45,490 nt of DNA from a virus. The position numbers and the translations under genes were made by a program. The DNA lies in IMG/VR virus record IMGVR_UViG_3300005594_000003, positions 1 through 45,490 of that record; one strand, 5' to 3'. Positions within the stretch are counted from its first letter, which is position 1. Each line of letters opens with the position of its first letter. Shown piece by piece: positions 6,937 to 14,157 of this stretch. Under the pieces are notes generated by a model, which was not told the DNA's origin, did not search any database, and worked only from the letters and a program-made list of their open reading frames with translations.

Positions 6937-7073
6937 TGGCTCGCCGCTGGCAACCCAAATACTCCTGCACCTGCGCCGCCTGCGGGTGGCGCGGGAAGCG
7001 CACCCGGCGCATGATGTCCAAGCCCTGCCCCAAGTGCGGCGGGTGGCGTACCATCACAGCCGACCAATCCTAA
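6936..7073 (+). CDS. Zinc-ribbon mini-protein (45 aa)
   Basis: 45 residues from an ATG whose first base is the last base of the preceding stop. It contains SCTCAACGWRGKR and KPCPKCGGWR, the CxxC pairs of a rubredoxin-like zinc ribbon, with clusters of Arg and Lys. It ends DQS and is followed by the repeated boundary sequence of this array. Confidence 0.65.
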   Translation: MARRWQPKYSCTCAACGWRGKRTRRMMSKPCPKCGGWRTITADQS

Positions 7074-7090
7074 AAACCCCGGAGGCGCCG

Positions 7091-7348
7091 ATGGGCCTGC
7101 AAGATGAACTAGAAAGGGTCGAAGCCGAAGCGGCTCGGCTGCGCCGCGAGATAGCGGCAGGGCCGTGCCGCGAGCATGGCCACGACTGGCAATTCTATGG
7201 CGGCACGAACGCCGGATGCGGGCCCGACTGCGGATGCTCGGCGCCGGTCAACGTCTGCGCCAAGTGCGGCGACTGCGACTATGGCGAAAACGATGGGGCC
7301 GAAGCGGTCCGAACCGACTGCGCTGCCGCGCAGTCCAAATCCAACTAA
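7091..7348 (+). CDS. Cys-rich zinc-binding protein
   Basis: 85 residues from ATG 7091 (GGAGG six bases upstream). An N-terminal helix (LQDELERVEAEAARLRREI) is followed by a Cys/His-rich part (CREHGHDW, CGPDCGCSAP, CAKCGDCDYG), probably one or two zinc sites. Ends KSN at a boundary repeat. No family recognised. Confidence 0.6.
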   Translation: MGLQDELERVEAEAARLRREIAAGPCREHGHDWQFYGGTNAGCGPDCGCSAPVNVCAKCGDCDYGENDGAEAVRTDCAAAQSKSN

Positions 7349-7362
7349 CCCCGGAGACACCT

Positions 7363-7575
7363 ATGACATTGAACCGGAAAGAGGCGCAAAGGATGGATCG
7401 CTACATCCAAGCCGCCAAAGCAGCCCGAGAGGCACTTGAGCCGCACCCGTCTTGGAAGCGCGAGGAACTGAGGGCGAAGGCGCTCATCGCGATCCGCGAT
7501 GCCTGCGGCGGGACGCCCGGAACGGATGCCGTCTATGAAAACGCCGAGCGAACCCTCGGCATCAAGTCCAACTAA
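7363..7575 (+). CDS. Small helical protein
   Basis: 70 residues from the ATG just after the repeated boundary sequence. Helical and charged (LNRKEAQRMDRYIQAAKAAREALE, ELRAKALIAIRDACGG). Ends KSN. No function known. Confidence 0.6.
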   Translation: MTLNRKEAQRMDRYIQAAKAAREALEPHPSWKREELRAKALIAIRDACGGTPGTDAVYENAERTLGIKSN

Positions 7576-7592
7576 CGCCGACGGAGAGAACC

Positions 7593-7832
7593 ATGAAAGC
7601 ATATACCATTCCCGTGATTGCAGCGGCTCAACGGGTATCCATACAGCAAATGGAAGGCTTGGATCGCCACGAACACCGCGACCTCGACACGCTCGAAGCT
7701 GCTGGCTTGATGGATAAAGGCATCTGCGAAGATGCCGAAATGCAAGATAGCCTAGAGGTTGGCGAAACCATGTGGACCTTCAATGCGGATGGGGACGCGC
7801 TGATAGCAGCCCTTCGCGGCGAATCCAACTAA
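7593..7832 (+). CDS. Small acidic protein
   Basis: 79 residues, acidic, starting MKAYTIPVIAAAQRVSIQQ. Its predicted pattern is strand-helix-strand. It begins and ends at copies of the boundary repeat and ends ESN. No family recognised. Confidence 0.6.
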   Translation: MKAYTIPVIAAAQRVSIQQMEGLDRHEHRDLDTLEAAGLMDKGICEDAEMQDSLEVGETMWTFNADGDALIAALRGESN

Positions 7833-7846
7833 CGCCGGAGGCACCT

Positions 7847-8230
7847 ATGAGCGACCAATTTCTGATCGAGAAGCGCGGCCTTTACTACCGCCCGAACTCC
7901 TGCGGATACACGGGCCTAAAACGAGAGGCAGGCCGATACTCTTTTGACGATGCAGCGATCCACGCGGGGCCAAATGGCCCAGATGGATCAACCGATGGCA
8001 TGGGCATCTGGCGCGAGGATGAAGCACCTCAGTTTTCCACTTCATGCCCTTGGGATGTGAAGCTGATTGAAAAAACCAGATTGGATACTTTGCGCGAAGC
8101 CCACCTTGCGGTCAGCAAGGCTCGAACTGAGGTGATCCACTCTGGCGTCGTCGCATATGTGCAGGGAGTCGCGAAGGGACATAGCCGTTCCGAAGACGCC
8201 ATCGCCGCTTTGATCCAACAGTCCAGCTAA
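7847..8230 (+). CDS. Hypothetical protein with FLIEKRGLYYRPNSCGYTG motif
   Basis: 127 residues. The N-terminal 35 residues (LIEKRGLYYRPNSCGYTGLKREAGRYS) form a short module that recurs at the start of many phage proteins of unknown role. A disordered Gly/Asp stretch and a C-terminal helix follow. It lies between two boundary repeats and ends QSS. Confidence 0.65.
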   Translation: MSDQFLIEKRGLYYRPNSCGYTGLKREAGRYSFDDAAIHAGPNGPDGSTDGMGIWREDEAPQFSTSCPWDVKLIEKTRLDTLREAHLAVSKARTEVIHSGVVAYVQGVAKGHSRSEDAIAALIQQSS

Positions 8231-8244
8231 CCCCCGGAGGCACC

Positions 8245-8775
8245 ATGCCAAACCATATTGTGAACGAAATCCGCCTCCACGGCGTCGAGGCGGCAAAGGT
8301 TCGCGCCATCGCATCTGGCCCGGAGCGCGTGATCGACTTTGAGAAGCTGCTGCCCCTGCCGTTGAACTTCTGGCCCGGCAGTGTGTCGATGGCCCACAAG
8401 CAGGCTTTCCCCGGAACCCATCTCGATGCAGCGACGGAAACGTGGGGGACGAAGTGGAACGCCTACGCGTTGACCGAAGACAGCTTGCGGGAAGATGGGA
8501 CAGACACGATCCTGACCTTTGAAACCGCATGGGCACCGCCACGGGGATGGGTTGTGGCCGTTTTCAGCACGCTGGAATGCGACATCACCCACCACTGGCA
8601 GGACGAAGGCAGCGATGATGTGTATCGCGAACGCTACACGTTCACCGGTGACAACAGCATGTTTTTCCCAAAGTGGGAGACGGATGTTGTCGAACAAGGA
8701 AGCGACGATCACCGCCGCCTCTACAAACTGCAATGGGGTGTTGAAACCCCCGCCGAACTCGCAGAGTCCAACTAA
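8245..8775 (+). CDS. DUF1281/YubB ferredoxin-like domain protein
   Basis: 176 residues. It has NHIVNEIRLHG at the N-terminus, DFEKLLPLPLNFW, WGTKWNAYAL at about residues 67-76 and FETAWAPPRGWVVAVFS at about 92-108. These match the DUF1281/YubB-type ferredoxin-like fold found on plasmids and phages, whose biochemical role is unknown. Flanked by boundary repeats and ending ESN. Confidence 0.75.
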   Translation: MPNHIVNEIRLHGVEAAKVRAIASGPERVIDFEKLLPLPLNFWPGSVSMAHKQAFPGTHLDAATETWGTKWNAYALTEDSLREDGTDTILTFETAWAPPRGWVVAVFSTLECDITHHWQDEGSDDVYRERYTFTGDNSMFFPKWETDVVEQGSDDHRRLYKLQWGVETPAELAESN

Positions 8776-8789
8776 CCCCGGAGGCACCT

Positions 8790-9089
8790 ATGAAGCCCAC
8801 GACCGCCCCCCCGCTTGATGCAACGCGCATACCGCGCCCCCTCCGTGAATGGCACGAAGATCACGGCGACGTGCTCTGGTGGTGCTGGGGATGGGATGGC
8901 GAACGCTGGCTGGATGAGCCGCCCTATGTCGGCTCGCCGCTAGACTGCGGGCAAACCGTCGAACTCCACACGCACCGCGAAACAGGTGAAGCGCCCGCCG
9001 CCCGCATCTTCGTAGGCGGCTGGCCCGGATACCATACGCACTGGACGCCGCTGCCCTCGCAGCCCTACGCGCCCAACCAGACCAACTAA
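8790..9089 (+). CDS. DUF551-like protein
   Basis: 99 residues with an aromatic core (VLWWCWGWDGERWLDEPPYVGSPLD) and a closing GYHTHWTPLPSQ. A C-terminal HWxPLP signature is shared with DUF551-type proteins, including those at 42760 and 43014. Role unknown. Between two boundary repeats and ending QTN. Confidence 0.6.
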   Translation: MKPTTAPPLDATRIPRPLREWHEDHGDVLWWCWGWDGERWLDEPPYVGSPLDCGQTVELHTHRETGEAPAARIFVGGWPGYHTHWTPLPSQPYAPNQTN

Positions 9090-9102
9090 CCCCGGAGGAC
9101 AT

Positions 9103-9408
9103 ATGACCCAGCTAAACTTGATGGACGTGCAGCAGGCCGCGAGCGCCGCTCTTGCGGCCCATGAAAAATTCATGGGGGGCCAGCCGATCACGGCAGAGGA
9201 AAATGCCATCGCTGATGCCGTGATGAAGGCAGGCTGCTACGCCGTTGCTGCCTATGAAGCGCACGTTCCTAAATCGGGCAGCGAATACAGCACTTTGCTC
9301 TGGGCATTCCTGACAGCCCTGATCGACCCGCTATCCAAAGACCTCGATGCGCTGCGAGAAGACCCCGCCGCCGGTGAGGTTGCACGCGCTTCGCGCAACC
9401 AGTCCTAA
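9103..9408 (+). CDS. Paralogue of the C-terminal domain of the Lar fusion
   Basis: 101 residues with GGAGG before the ATG. Nearly its whole length aligns by eye with residues 78-175 of the protein at 2712-3257: QAAS.ALAAHEKFM.G..IT.EE, then AAYEAHVPKSGSEYSTL, then FLTALIDP and LREDPAAGEVARA. This shows the domain exists on its own and as a fusion in one genome. Function unknown. Confidence 0.7.
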   Translation: MTQLNLMDVQQAASAALAAHEKFMGGQPITAEENAIADAVMKAGCYAVAAYEAHVPKSGSEYSTLLWAFLTALIDPLSKDLDALREDPAAGEVARASRNQS

Positions 9409-9436
9409 AATCCCCCATGCATACATGGAGAAGACG

Positions 9437-9619
9437 ATGTTTGACGTGATCGAAGTGGACATTGTGACCCGCAAGGTTCGCATGATGGGTCAAGATAAGA
9501 CCGAGAAGAACGCCGAAGCGATTGAACGGATGGCTCTAATGCGGCGCGGGACGGATGATAACTTTTTCACCACTGTCCCGGCAGGTCTTTATCAGGACGG
9601 CGACACCTACAACGCCTAG
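9437..9619 (+). CDS. Small hypothetical protein
   Basis: 60 residues from ATG 9437, preferred over 9425 because GGAG lies six bases before it. Sequence MFDVIEVDIVTRKVRMMGQDKTEKNAEAIERMALMRRG suggests a small alpha/beta fold. No family recognised. Confidence 0.6.
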   Translation: MFDVIEVDIVTRKVRMMGQDKTEKNAEAIERMALMRRGTDDNFFTTVPAGLYQDGDTYNA

Positions 9620-9628
9620 GAGGCATAT

Positions 9629-9754
9629 ATGCGCTATCTTGCAATCACCATCACGCCGTTCATTTGGCACTGGCCGCACATTGACCGGGACTTGAGCGCG
9701 GATCATGTGATCCGCTTCGGGCCATTCAATCTTTCAGGCATTCTATCAGACTGA
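9629..9754 (+). CDS. Micro-protein (41 aa), hydrophobic N-terminus
   Basis: 41 residues, with a strong AGGAGG before the ATG at 9629. MRYLAITITPFIWHWPHIDRD then a polar end. The good ribosome binding site and packing within the operon are the reasons for the call. No function known. Confidence 0.55.
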   Translation: MRYLAITITPFIWHWPHIDRDLSADHVIRFGPFNLSGILSD

Positions 9755-9784
9755 CACCCCCCCCTAGCGCAGAAGGAGAGAGAC

Positions 9785-9922
9785 ATGCTCGGAACGAAAC
9801 TCCCCACATGCCCAAAATGCGGCGCGGGCGCGACCTATGGCCCCGGCAGGGAGGTTATATGCCCTCGCACTAAACAGGGTCTTTGCGATGGACCGATAAA
9901 GCCCACAGGAGCCACCCCATGA
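9785..9922 (+). CDS. Zinc-ribbon mini-protein (45 aa)
   Basis: 45 residues with AAGGAGAG upstream. CPKCGAGATYG and two later cysteines (VICPRT, GLCDG) suggest one zinc site. The stop overlaps the next ATG by four bases. Confidence 0.6.
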   Translation: MLGTKLPTCPKCGAGATYGPGREVICPRTKQGLCDGPIKPTGATP

Positions 9923-10188
9923 CAGCACCGGAACGGATATGGATAGATAACGAACGGTATGAACAACGCTGGCATATCGGGAAGCCGCCTACGTCAGACC
10001 GTTACGCGCATGTGCACGGGGAATACGTCCACGAACGCCTCTACACCGCCCAGCAGGAGACAATAGCGGCGCTGGTGGAGGTGCTGACCAAGCTGGAACG
10101 CATTTGCGTCAATCGCCAGCCTGACAAGGTAGCTGACGGGGTGCAGATATGCCGCGCCGCCCTCGCACGAGCAAAGGAGCAAGCATGA
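9919..10188 (+). CDS. Hypothetical phage protein (PERIW type)
   Basis: 89 residues from ATG 9919. It opens MTAPERIWIDNERYEQRWH and later has EYVHERLYTAQQETIAALVEVLTKLE. This is a common phage small-protein architecture: a short sheet with an aromatic RIWID motif, then a long helix. Function unknown. Overlaps both neighbours by four bases. Confidence 0.65.
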   Translation: MTAPERIWIDNERYEQRWHIGKPPTSDRYAHVHGEYVHERLYTAQQETIAALVEVLTKLERICVNRQPDKVADGVQICRAALARAKEQA

Positions 10189-10397
10189 CGCTTATCATTG
10201 ACCTGAAACGCGCCCTACGCGAACCAGAGTACCGCGCCGAACTATCTGAGGAATTGGAGGGCGGCGTTACTGAGATGGTTATGGAGGAATCCGCAGACCG
10301 CATAGACGCGCTAGAGAAGGCGCTGCAACGTGTCGAGTGGGAGGGAGATGAGCATTCGCAGCAGATTGCCCGCGCCGCGCTTGGGGAGGGAGATTGA
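10185..10397 (+). CDS. Small acidic helical protein
   Basis: 70 residues from ATG 10185. TLIIDLKRALREPEYRAELSEELEGG then a second helix (ADRIDALEKALQRVEWEGDEHSQQIARAAL). No family recognised. Confidence 0.6.
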   Translation: MTLIIDLKRALREPEYRAELSEELEGGVTEMVMEESADRIDALEKALQRVEWEGDEHSQQIARAALGEGD

Positions 10398-10627
10398 TGG
10401 CGATACGTGTCCGCATGAACGGGCGTATGTTCTGCGCTGCTATGACTGAACCGATGCCGGGCGACACATACATTGACGATACGCTGCATCATGAACTTTG
10501 CGCCGTTCATCGCGTGATCGTATCGGAACCCGCAGATTTACACGCGAAAAGCGCCGAATGGTGGTGGCGAAACGCAGTCCCGGCAGGCACCGTTATTGAT
10601 CCGCATTTTATTGGAGAAGATAGGTAA
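10397..10627 (+). CDS. Hypothetical protein
   Basis: 76 residues from ATG 10397, preferred over the TTG at 10394 because GGGAGGG lies six bases upstream. The ATG shares one base with the preceding stop. Sequence MAIRVRMNGRMFCAAM then DTYIDDTLHHELCAVHRVIV suggests a small beta-rich fold. No function known. Confidence 0.6.
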   Translation: MAIRVRMNGRMFCAAMTEPMPGDTYIDDTLHHELCAVHRVIVSEPADLHAKSAEWWWRNAVPAGTVIDPHFIGEDR

Positions 10628-10707
10628 TGGCATATATGCGCTGCCTATTCATAGGTGCTATGGCCGCATCATGCTGGATAGCGATTAACAGCCCTATCCC
10701 CCTGTAA
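10627..10707 (+). CDS. Putative micro-protein with membrane segment (26 aa)
   Basis: 26 residues starting on the last base of the preceding stop. MRCLFIGAMAASCWIAI is hydrophobic enough for one short membrane segment. It would be the last gene of the rightward accessory array, ending 14 bases before the convergent late operon. Weakly supported. Confidence 0.35.
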   Translation: MAYMRCLFIGAMAASCWIAINSPIPL

Positions 10708-10721
10708 CCGCCAATAACAGC

Positions 10722-11852
10722 CTAATTCCAAAAGCCGTGATTGAGCGTCAACAGCCGCCCGCCGCCCTTGCGATAGGCAACGCCGATCATCTCGGACGGG
10801 CTGTTATACAGGTTTTCCCGCGCATGGCGTCCGAGAGGGGCAATCGCCCGCACCTGATTGAACGTCATGCCCGTTTCATCCATCGCCCGCTCTTTCAGGC
10901 GGTGAAGGTGGCCGACCCACAACTCGCGGAAAACGGCGCCGGCCCATAGCTGGGGATAGGCCGTGGCGAAGGCCAAGACAAATTCGGTCGGGTTCTTTTT
11001 CAGGTCGCCGTGATGGCTGGCGATGAAGTTGCCCTCCCAAGCATGGGCAAACACGTCGATGCCATCGGTCTCAATCGTTACCCGCGCTTCATTGCGATAC
11101 CGCTGCTTTAGCGCCGCTCTAAGGATACGCGCGGTCTGCGGGTCATGGTTCCCCCGCAGCGACTTGTAAATCACATGGTCGGAGCGTTCTAGCGCCTGCT
11201 CAATGCGCCACGCTTCCACCTCTGTCGCAACGTCTGTGGTGTCGTCATACTCAGCGTCTACCGCCAGCGGGTGCTTGCTCTGCGGTGTCAGGTTTGACGG
11301 GTCATTCTGCTCAGTGAAGTCGCCGTTGTTTACGATGATAGTGCACTCAGCCGGGGGAAGCCGCTCCAGCAGGTCAGACGTGCCGGATTTAAGCCGATCC
11401 ACGCAGTCTGCGGTGCCGTAGTCACCCACGCGCATTGAAAGGTGCACGTCACTGGTGGGGATGAAATTGCGCACGTCTGAGCGCGTCTGTAGGGGGCGTT
11501 TGATAGCAGGGGCGGGGCGTATGTTGTCCAGCCTATCCGCGATGCGTTCTAGCACGTCCTCCGGCTCGTCGTCGGTCTTGGGCTTTAGCTGGACGCTGTA
11601 GCTGATCCCGTCCTCGGATTTGGTCTTAATCCAAGCGAGGTTTGGCACCATCTTTGTGCCTGCCGCTTCCATGCTGTCGCGTATGGCGGGGTCAACGTCT
11701 AGCCCCCTCGCCTTTCCGATCATCACCCGATGCCGGAACGTGTTGATATTCACGCCAAGCGCCGCAGCCGCCGCCGTGTTGCTGTTGTGATGCTCTGCCT
11801 TGGCTTGGATCGCTTCAAGGCATTGCGCGTCTGTGAGGGGCGGCGTAGGCAC
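10722..11852 (-). CDS. Metallophosphoesterase with N-terminal helix-turn-helix
   Basis: 376 residues, GTG start immediately after the preceding stop. The N-terminus (residues 8-50, NTAAAAALGVNINTFRHRV) is a helix-turn-helix of the Fis/resolvase kind. The C-terminal domain has the calcineurin-like metal ligands in order: SDVH (134-137), NNGD (175-178), GNHD (234-237), HHGD (280-283) and GHLH (314-317). Such enzymes are two-metal phosphodiesterases or phosphatases, and in phages they are usually linked to DNA processing. It is the last gene of the leftward late run. The substrate is unknown. Confidence 0.85.
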   Translation of the reverse strand: MPTPPLTDAQCLEAIQAKAEHHNSNTAAAAALGVNINTFRHRVMIGKARGLDVDPAIRDSMEAAGTKMVPNLAWIKTKSEDGISYSVQLKPKTDDEPEDVLERIADRLDNIRPAPAIKRPLQTRSDVRNFIPTSDVHLSMRVGDYGTADCVDRLKSGTSDLLERLPPAECTIIVNNGDFTEQNDPSNLTPQSKHPLAVDAEYDDTTDVATEVEAWRIEQALERSDHVIYKSLRGNHDPQTARILRAALKQRYRNEARVTIETDGIDVFAHAWEGNFIASHHGDLKKNPTEFVLAFATAYPQLWAGAVFRELWVGHLHRLKERAMDETGMTFNQVRAIAPLGRHARENLYNSPSEMIGVAYRKGGGRLLTLNHGFWN

Positions 11853-12107
11853 TCAGGAAGCCTCACCCGTCTTGCGGCGCAGGTTGTCAACGCCCTCAAG
11901 ATACCCGTCCACCGATACACGGACGCAAAACACGTTGTATTTCATGCGGGGGTTAGTCACCCGCTCATTGAGGAACTTGGTCATGCCTGCGCGGGTCTTT
12001 TCGCACTCAGCAAGGGTGGCGTAGGTTCTCGGCTCATAGCCGTCGATAACGTGCGGAGACAGGTCCGCTGGCGTTGTGAATAACGCCACCAGTACAAACC
12101 AGTGCAT
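11853..12107 (-). CDS. Small protein with short hydrophobic N-terminus
   Basis: 84 residues with AAGGA eight bases before the ATG. Residues 1-14 (MHWFVLVALFTTPA) are hydrophobic and may be a short signal peptide or anchor. Two cysteines follow. It abuts the metallophosphoesterase gene. No family recognised. Confidence 0.55.
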   Translation of the reverse strand: MHWFVLVALFTTPADLSPHVIDGYEPRTYATLAECEKTRAGMTKFLNERVTNPRMKYNVFCVRVSVDGYLEGVDNLRRKTGEAS

Positions 12108-12169
12108 GGCAGTTTCCTTTTGAGGGGAGGCCGCTTATTCCAGCGGCAGGGGGTGGATCAGGGGGGCGG

Positions 12170-12484
12170 TTAGCTGCCCCGATCAAGCAAAATGCGGGTG
12201 TCTAGGTGGATCGCCTCGGTCCTGCGGTCCACGTCAGCCATGTGCACCTCAATCTCAGCCAGCCGCGCGGCAATCTGCCGGACCTCTGCTAAGACGTACT
12301 CCGTCCGATCAGGCGGCGGCGCGGCATGGCCCACCTCAACGGGGGATTTCTTCGCGCCTTTGCGAACCGCTAGAACCGCGCTGACGATCCCAGCGAAAAG
12401 GCCCGCGATACCTGCCCATGCTTCCGGCTCAATGCTGTTTATAAAATGAAGCATCAGCAGCAGACCTATACGCAGCAAGAACAT
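12170..12484 (-). CDS. Membrane-anchored coiled-coil protein, holin-associated
   Basis: 104 residues from the first ATG. A second ATG at 12454 is equally possible and neither has a convincing Shine-Dalgarno. One membrane segment (AWAGIAGLFAGIVSAVLAV) is followed by a basic patch and a long coiled coil (VLAEVRQIAARLAEIEVHMADVDRRTEAIHLDTRILLDR). This resembles small phage proteins of the DUF2730 kind encoded next to lysis genes. It overlaps the holin-like gene. Confidence 0.6.
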   Translation of the reverse strand: MFLLRIGLLLMLHFINSIEPEAWAGIAGLFAGIVSAVLAVRKGAKKSPVEVGHAAPPPDRTEYVLAEVRQIAARLAEIEVHMADVDRRTEAIHLDTRILLDRGS

Positions 12485-12866
12485 CGAAGGCGGCTAGCGC
12501 TAGATAAGAGCCAGCGCCAGTTGTGAGGGCGGCAGATTGCCCACTGAGCGCAGGTACTGCAAAGAGGACGGCAAGGCCCGCGAACAGGCCCGCGCCGAGA
12601 ACGGCACCAACGCAGCGCAGGATGGGGGAGCGCCGCCAGTTGCCGTTGATAAATAGCCCCGCCATTCGCATGATCGCTATGACGGTCAGAGGCACGGCTA
12701 AGGCCACCTCATCAATGCCAAGCTGGCGGAATGCGGCGAATGCAACGCTGGTGGCAAGGGTATCGCCGGGGAGCGCCAGCGTCAGGGCAAAGATCAGGAT
12801 GATAATGCTATTTTGCCATTCCATCCCGCGCCCATGTTGGAGAAACGTGTCAGCCATGCGGGTCAT
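12429..12866 (-). CDS. Multi-spanning membrane protein, holin candidate
   Basis: 145 residues from the ATG at 12866, chosen because it forms an ATGA overlap with the o-spanin stop and has AAGGGA upstream. Hydrophobic segments: IIILIFALTLALPGD, ALAVPLTVIAIMRMAGLFI, VGAVLGAGLFAGLAVLFAV and a weaker YLALAAFDVLAAY, so probably four helices. Position between the spanins and a second membrane protein supports a holin or lysis-control role. No named family recognised. Confidence 0.6.
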   Translation of the reverse strand: MTRMADTFLQHGRGMEWQNSIIILIFALTLALPGDTLATSVAFAAFRQLGIDEVALAVPLTVIAIMRMAGLFINGNWRRSPILRCVGAVLGAGLFAGLAVLFAVPALSGQSAALTTGAGSYLALAAFDVLAAYRSAADASFYKQH

Positions 12867-13075
12867 TTCAGCCATCCCTTGCGGCATCCGGCCTCATGGC
12901 CCAGCACAACGTCTGTACCCGGCTCGCCTACCGCGTCTGGCGTCTCTGGGTGCTGCTCAAGCCCCGCCCGCAACCCCTGAATAGAGCGCGTGTATTTCTC
13001 GCCACAAAATGCGGCGTCACTCACACCCGCGCAGCCTGACAGTCCAATGAGCGTCAGCGCAATTATCAATCGCAT
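12863..13075 (-). CDS. Rz1: Rz1-like outer-membrane spanin lipoprotein
   Basis: 70 residues from ATG 13075 (AGAAGGA upstream). MRLIIALTLIGLSGCAG is a lipoprotein signal peptide with an LSGC lipobox. The mature part is short and polar. The gene starts inside the i-spanin gene and overlaps its last 59 bases in another frame, the classic Rz/Rz1 arrangement. The lipoprotein would sit in the outer membrane and join the i-spanin across the periplasm to disrupt the outer membrane at lysis. Confidence 0.75.
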   Translation of the reverse strand: MRLIIALTLIGLSGCAGVSDAAFCGEKYTRSIQGLRAGLEQHPETPDAVGEPGTDVVLGHEAGCRKGWLK

Positions 13076-13202
13076 CTGAAATATCCTTCTCGCGTTCAAT
13101 TTGGGTTTCACGGTTGCTGTTGCGGGCATCCTTGCCGCCGAGCCAATACGCCGCGAAAACGACAGCGCAGAGGGCCACCACCACGACAATAACGCGGGTC
13201 AC
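13017..13202 (-). CDS. Rz: Rz-like inner-membrane spanin
   Basis: 61 residues, GTG start in a GTGA overlap with the preceding gene. A single N-terminal membrane helix (VIVVVVALCAVVFAAYWLGG) is followed by a charged helical segment (NRETQIEREKDISDAI). It is shorter than lambda Rz, so the periplasmic arm is brief. Topology, overlap with the lipoprotein gene and the lysozyme nearby support an i-spanin. Confidence 0.7.
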   Translation of the reverse strand: MTRVIVVVVALCAVVFAAYWLGGKDARNSNRETQIEREKDISDAIDNCADAHWTVRLRGCE

Positions 13203-13396
13203 GTCTTGCCCCCTCGCGCCTTGGCAATGCGGGATGCAATGAAGGTGCCTGCGAAGGTCAGACCGCCGCCGATGATTGTGGCGAGGTCGTCTAAGTTGAC
13301 GGTCAAGGTGCCTGCGCCTTCGTCAAAGGACGCCCAGCCCATGCCAGCGATGAACGCGGAAAGCGCGTAGAGGATCATGCGGATTGCGAGTGCCAT
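13199..13396 (-). CDS. Small holin-like protein (65 aa)
   Basis: 65 residues from ATG 13396, chosen because AAGGA lies seven bases before it. The upstream in-frame ATG at 13411 has no such site. Two hydrophobic segments (MILYALSAFIAGMGWA and TIIGGGLTFAGTFIASRIA) with a basic C-terminal tail ARGGKT are typical of small class II holins or antiholins. Directly follows the lysozyme gene. Confidence 0.65.
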   Translation of the reverse strand: MALAIRMILYALSAFIAGMGWASFDEGAGTLTVNLDDLATIIGGGLTFAGTFIASRIAKARGGKT

Positions 13397-13397
13397 G

Positions 13398-13949
13398 TTA
13401 TTTCCTTCCAAAGAGGGATTGGATCGCTGCGACGATTGCGGCCCACAGAGAGGGCTTGCCGGGGATTTCGGTTGCCGGGGGCGCGGTGGGGGCCGCAGGG
13501 GTCAGGAAAAGTTCACGCTCTGCCTCACGGCGGCGCACCAATCCGCGCAAAACCTTACCGCCCGCCTTGCTCCACATCAGGATCGCATCAGCCGCGCCAT
13601 GCTTGTCGCCTGCATTGAACTTGCGCAGGGCGGTGGAGCGCTTGAACGCAGAAGGCCCAATGTTGTAAGCTAGGGAAACAAACGCGCCGAACTCGTTTTC
13701 ATTGATAGGCGCGGTAATCGCCGGACGGATATCAGCGGCGAATTTCTCAACGCCACGGCGCAAAAACTCGGTCGCCTGTGCCTCGCTGATCTTCATTCCC
13801 GGCTTGGGGTCGATACCAACGCCAGCGCGGCCCGTTGTGCCGTAGCCAATCGTCCATGGATCGCCCCCTGTCGCGGGGTCTGGGTATGCTTCCGCGCGAA
13901 AGCCCTCGAACCTCTTGATGAGGTCGAGCGTTGCTCGGTTTACTGTCAT
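13398..13949 (-). CDS. Lysozyme (glycoside hydrolase family 24) endolysin
   Basis: 183 residues. The T4/P22-type catalytic triad is visible: Glu15 in KRFEGFR, Asp24 in AYPDPAT and Thr33 in WTIGYGTT. VSLAYNIGPSAF and RGLVRRREAERELF are further family signatures. The enzyme cleaves the glycan of peptidoglycan. About 35 C-terminal residues beyond the domain include a Pro/Ala linker and a hydrophobic helix (LWAAIVAAIQSLFG) that may attach it to membrane. There is no N-terminal signal, so export would depend on a holin. Confidence 0.92.
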   Translation of the reverse strand: MTVNRATLDLIKRFEGFRAEAYPDPATGGDPWTIGYGTTGRAGVGIDPKPGMKISEAQATEFLRRGVEKFAADIRPAITAPINENEFGAFVSLAYNIGPSAFKRSTALRKFNAGDKHGAADAILMWSKAGGKVLRGLVRRREAERELFLTPAAPTAPPATEIPGKPSLWAAIVAAIQSLFGRK

Positions 13950-13959
13950 ATGTCACCTG

Positions 13960-14157
13960 TTATTTAGGAAAGCGCCGCTCATAGCTGCTGCGGCAGTGGG
14001 GCCAATCATCGCGCCGAAAGAACCCGTCGAAGATAAGCACCCACACCCACCACAAGCCCCGGTCACGACGCCACCACGCATAAGCGCAGAGCGTCATGTC
14101 CCAGCCCGTCAGCCAGCGGCAGAGGCGGCGGCTAACGGCTTCACATAGGGGGAGCAT
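13960..14157 (-). CDS. Small Trp/Arg-rich membrane-associated protein
   Basis: 65 residues with a tryptophan-rich hydrophobic stretch (LCAYAWWRRDRGLWWVWVLIFDGFFRRDDWPHC) and basic ends. The start overlaps the end of the upstream gene by one base. A later Met (MTLCAYAW) is an alternative start. Position before the lysozyme suggests a link with lysis or with virion decoration. No family recognised. Confidence 0.5.
   Translation of the reverse strand: MLPLCEAVSRRLCRWLTGWDMTLCAYAWWRRDRGLWWVWVLIFDGFFRRDDWPHCRSSYERRFPK

Larger units (their letters stand above)
7062..9105 (+). repeat. Recurrent gene-boundary sequence in accessory array
   Basis: A short sequence recurs at seven gene junctions: it begins at about 7062, 7340, 7567, 7824, 8222, 8767 and 9082. 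Its form is TCCAACTAAC, then CCCGGAGGCA, then CCTATG, covering the last two codons (Ser-Asn), the stop, the Shine-Dalgarno and the next start. The copies at 7340, 7824 and 8767 are 26 bases long, and each differs from the 8767 copy at no more than one position. The copies at 7062, 7567, 8222 and 9082 are more diverged. The coding sequences between are unrelated to each other. Confidence 0.85.
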
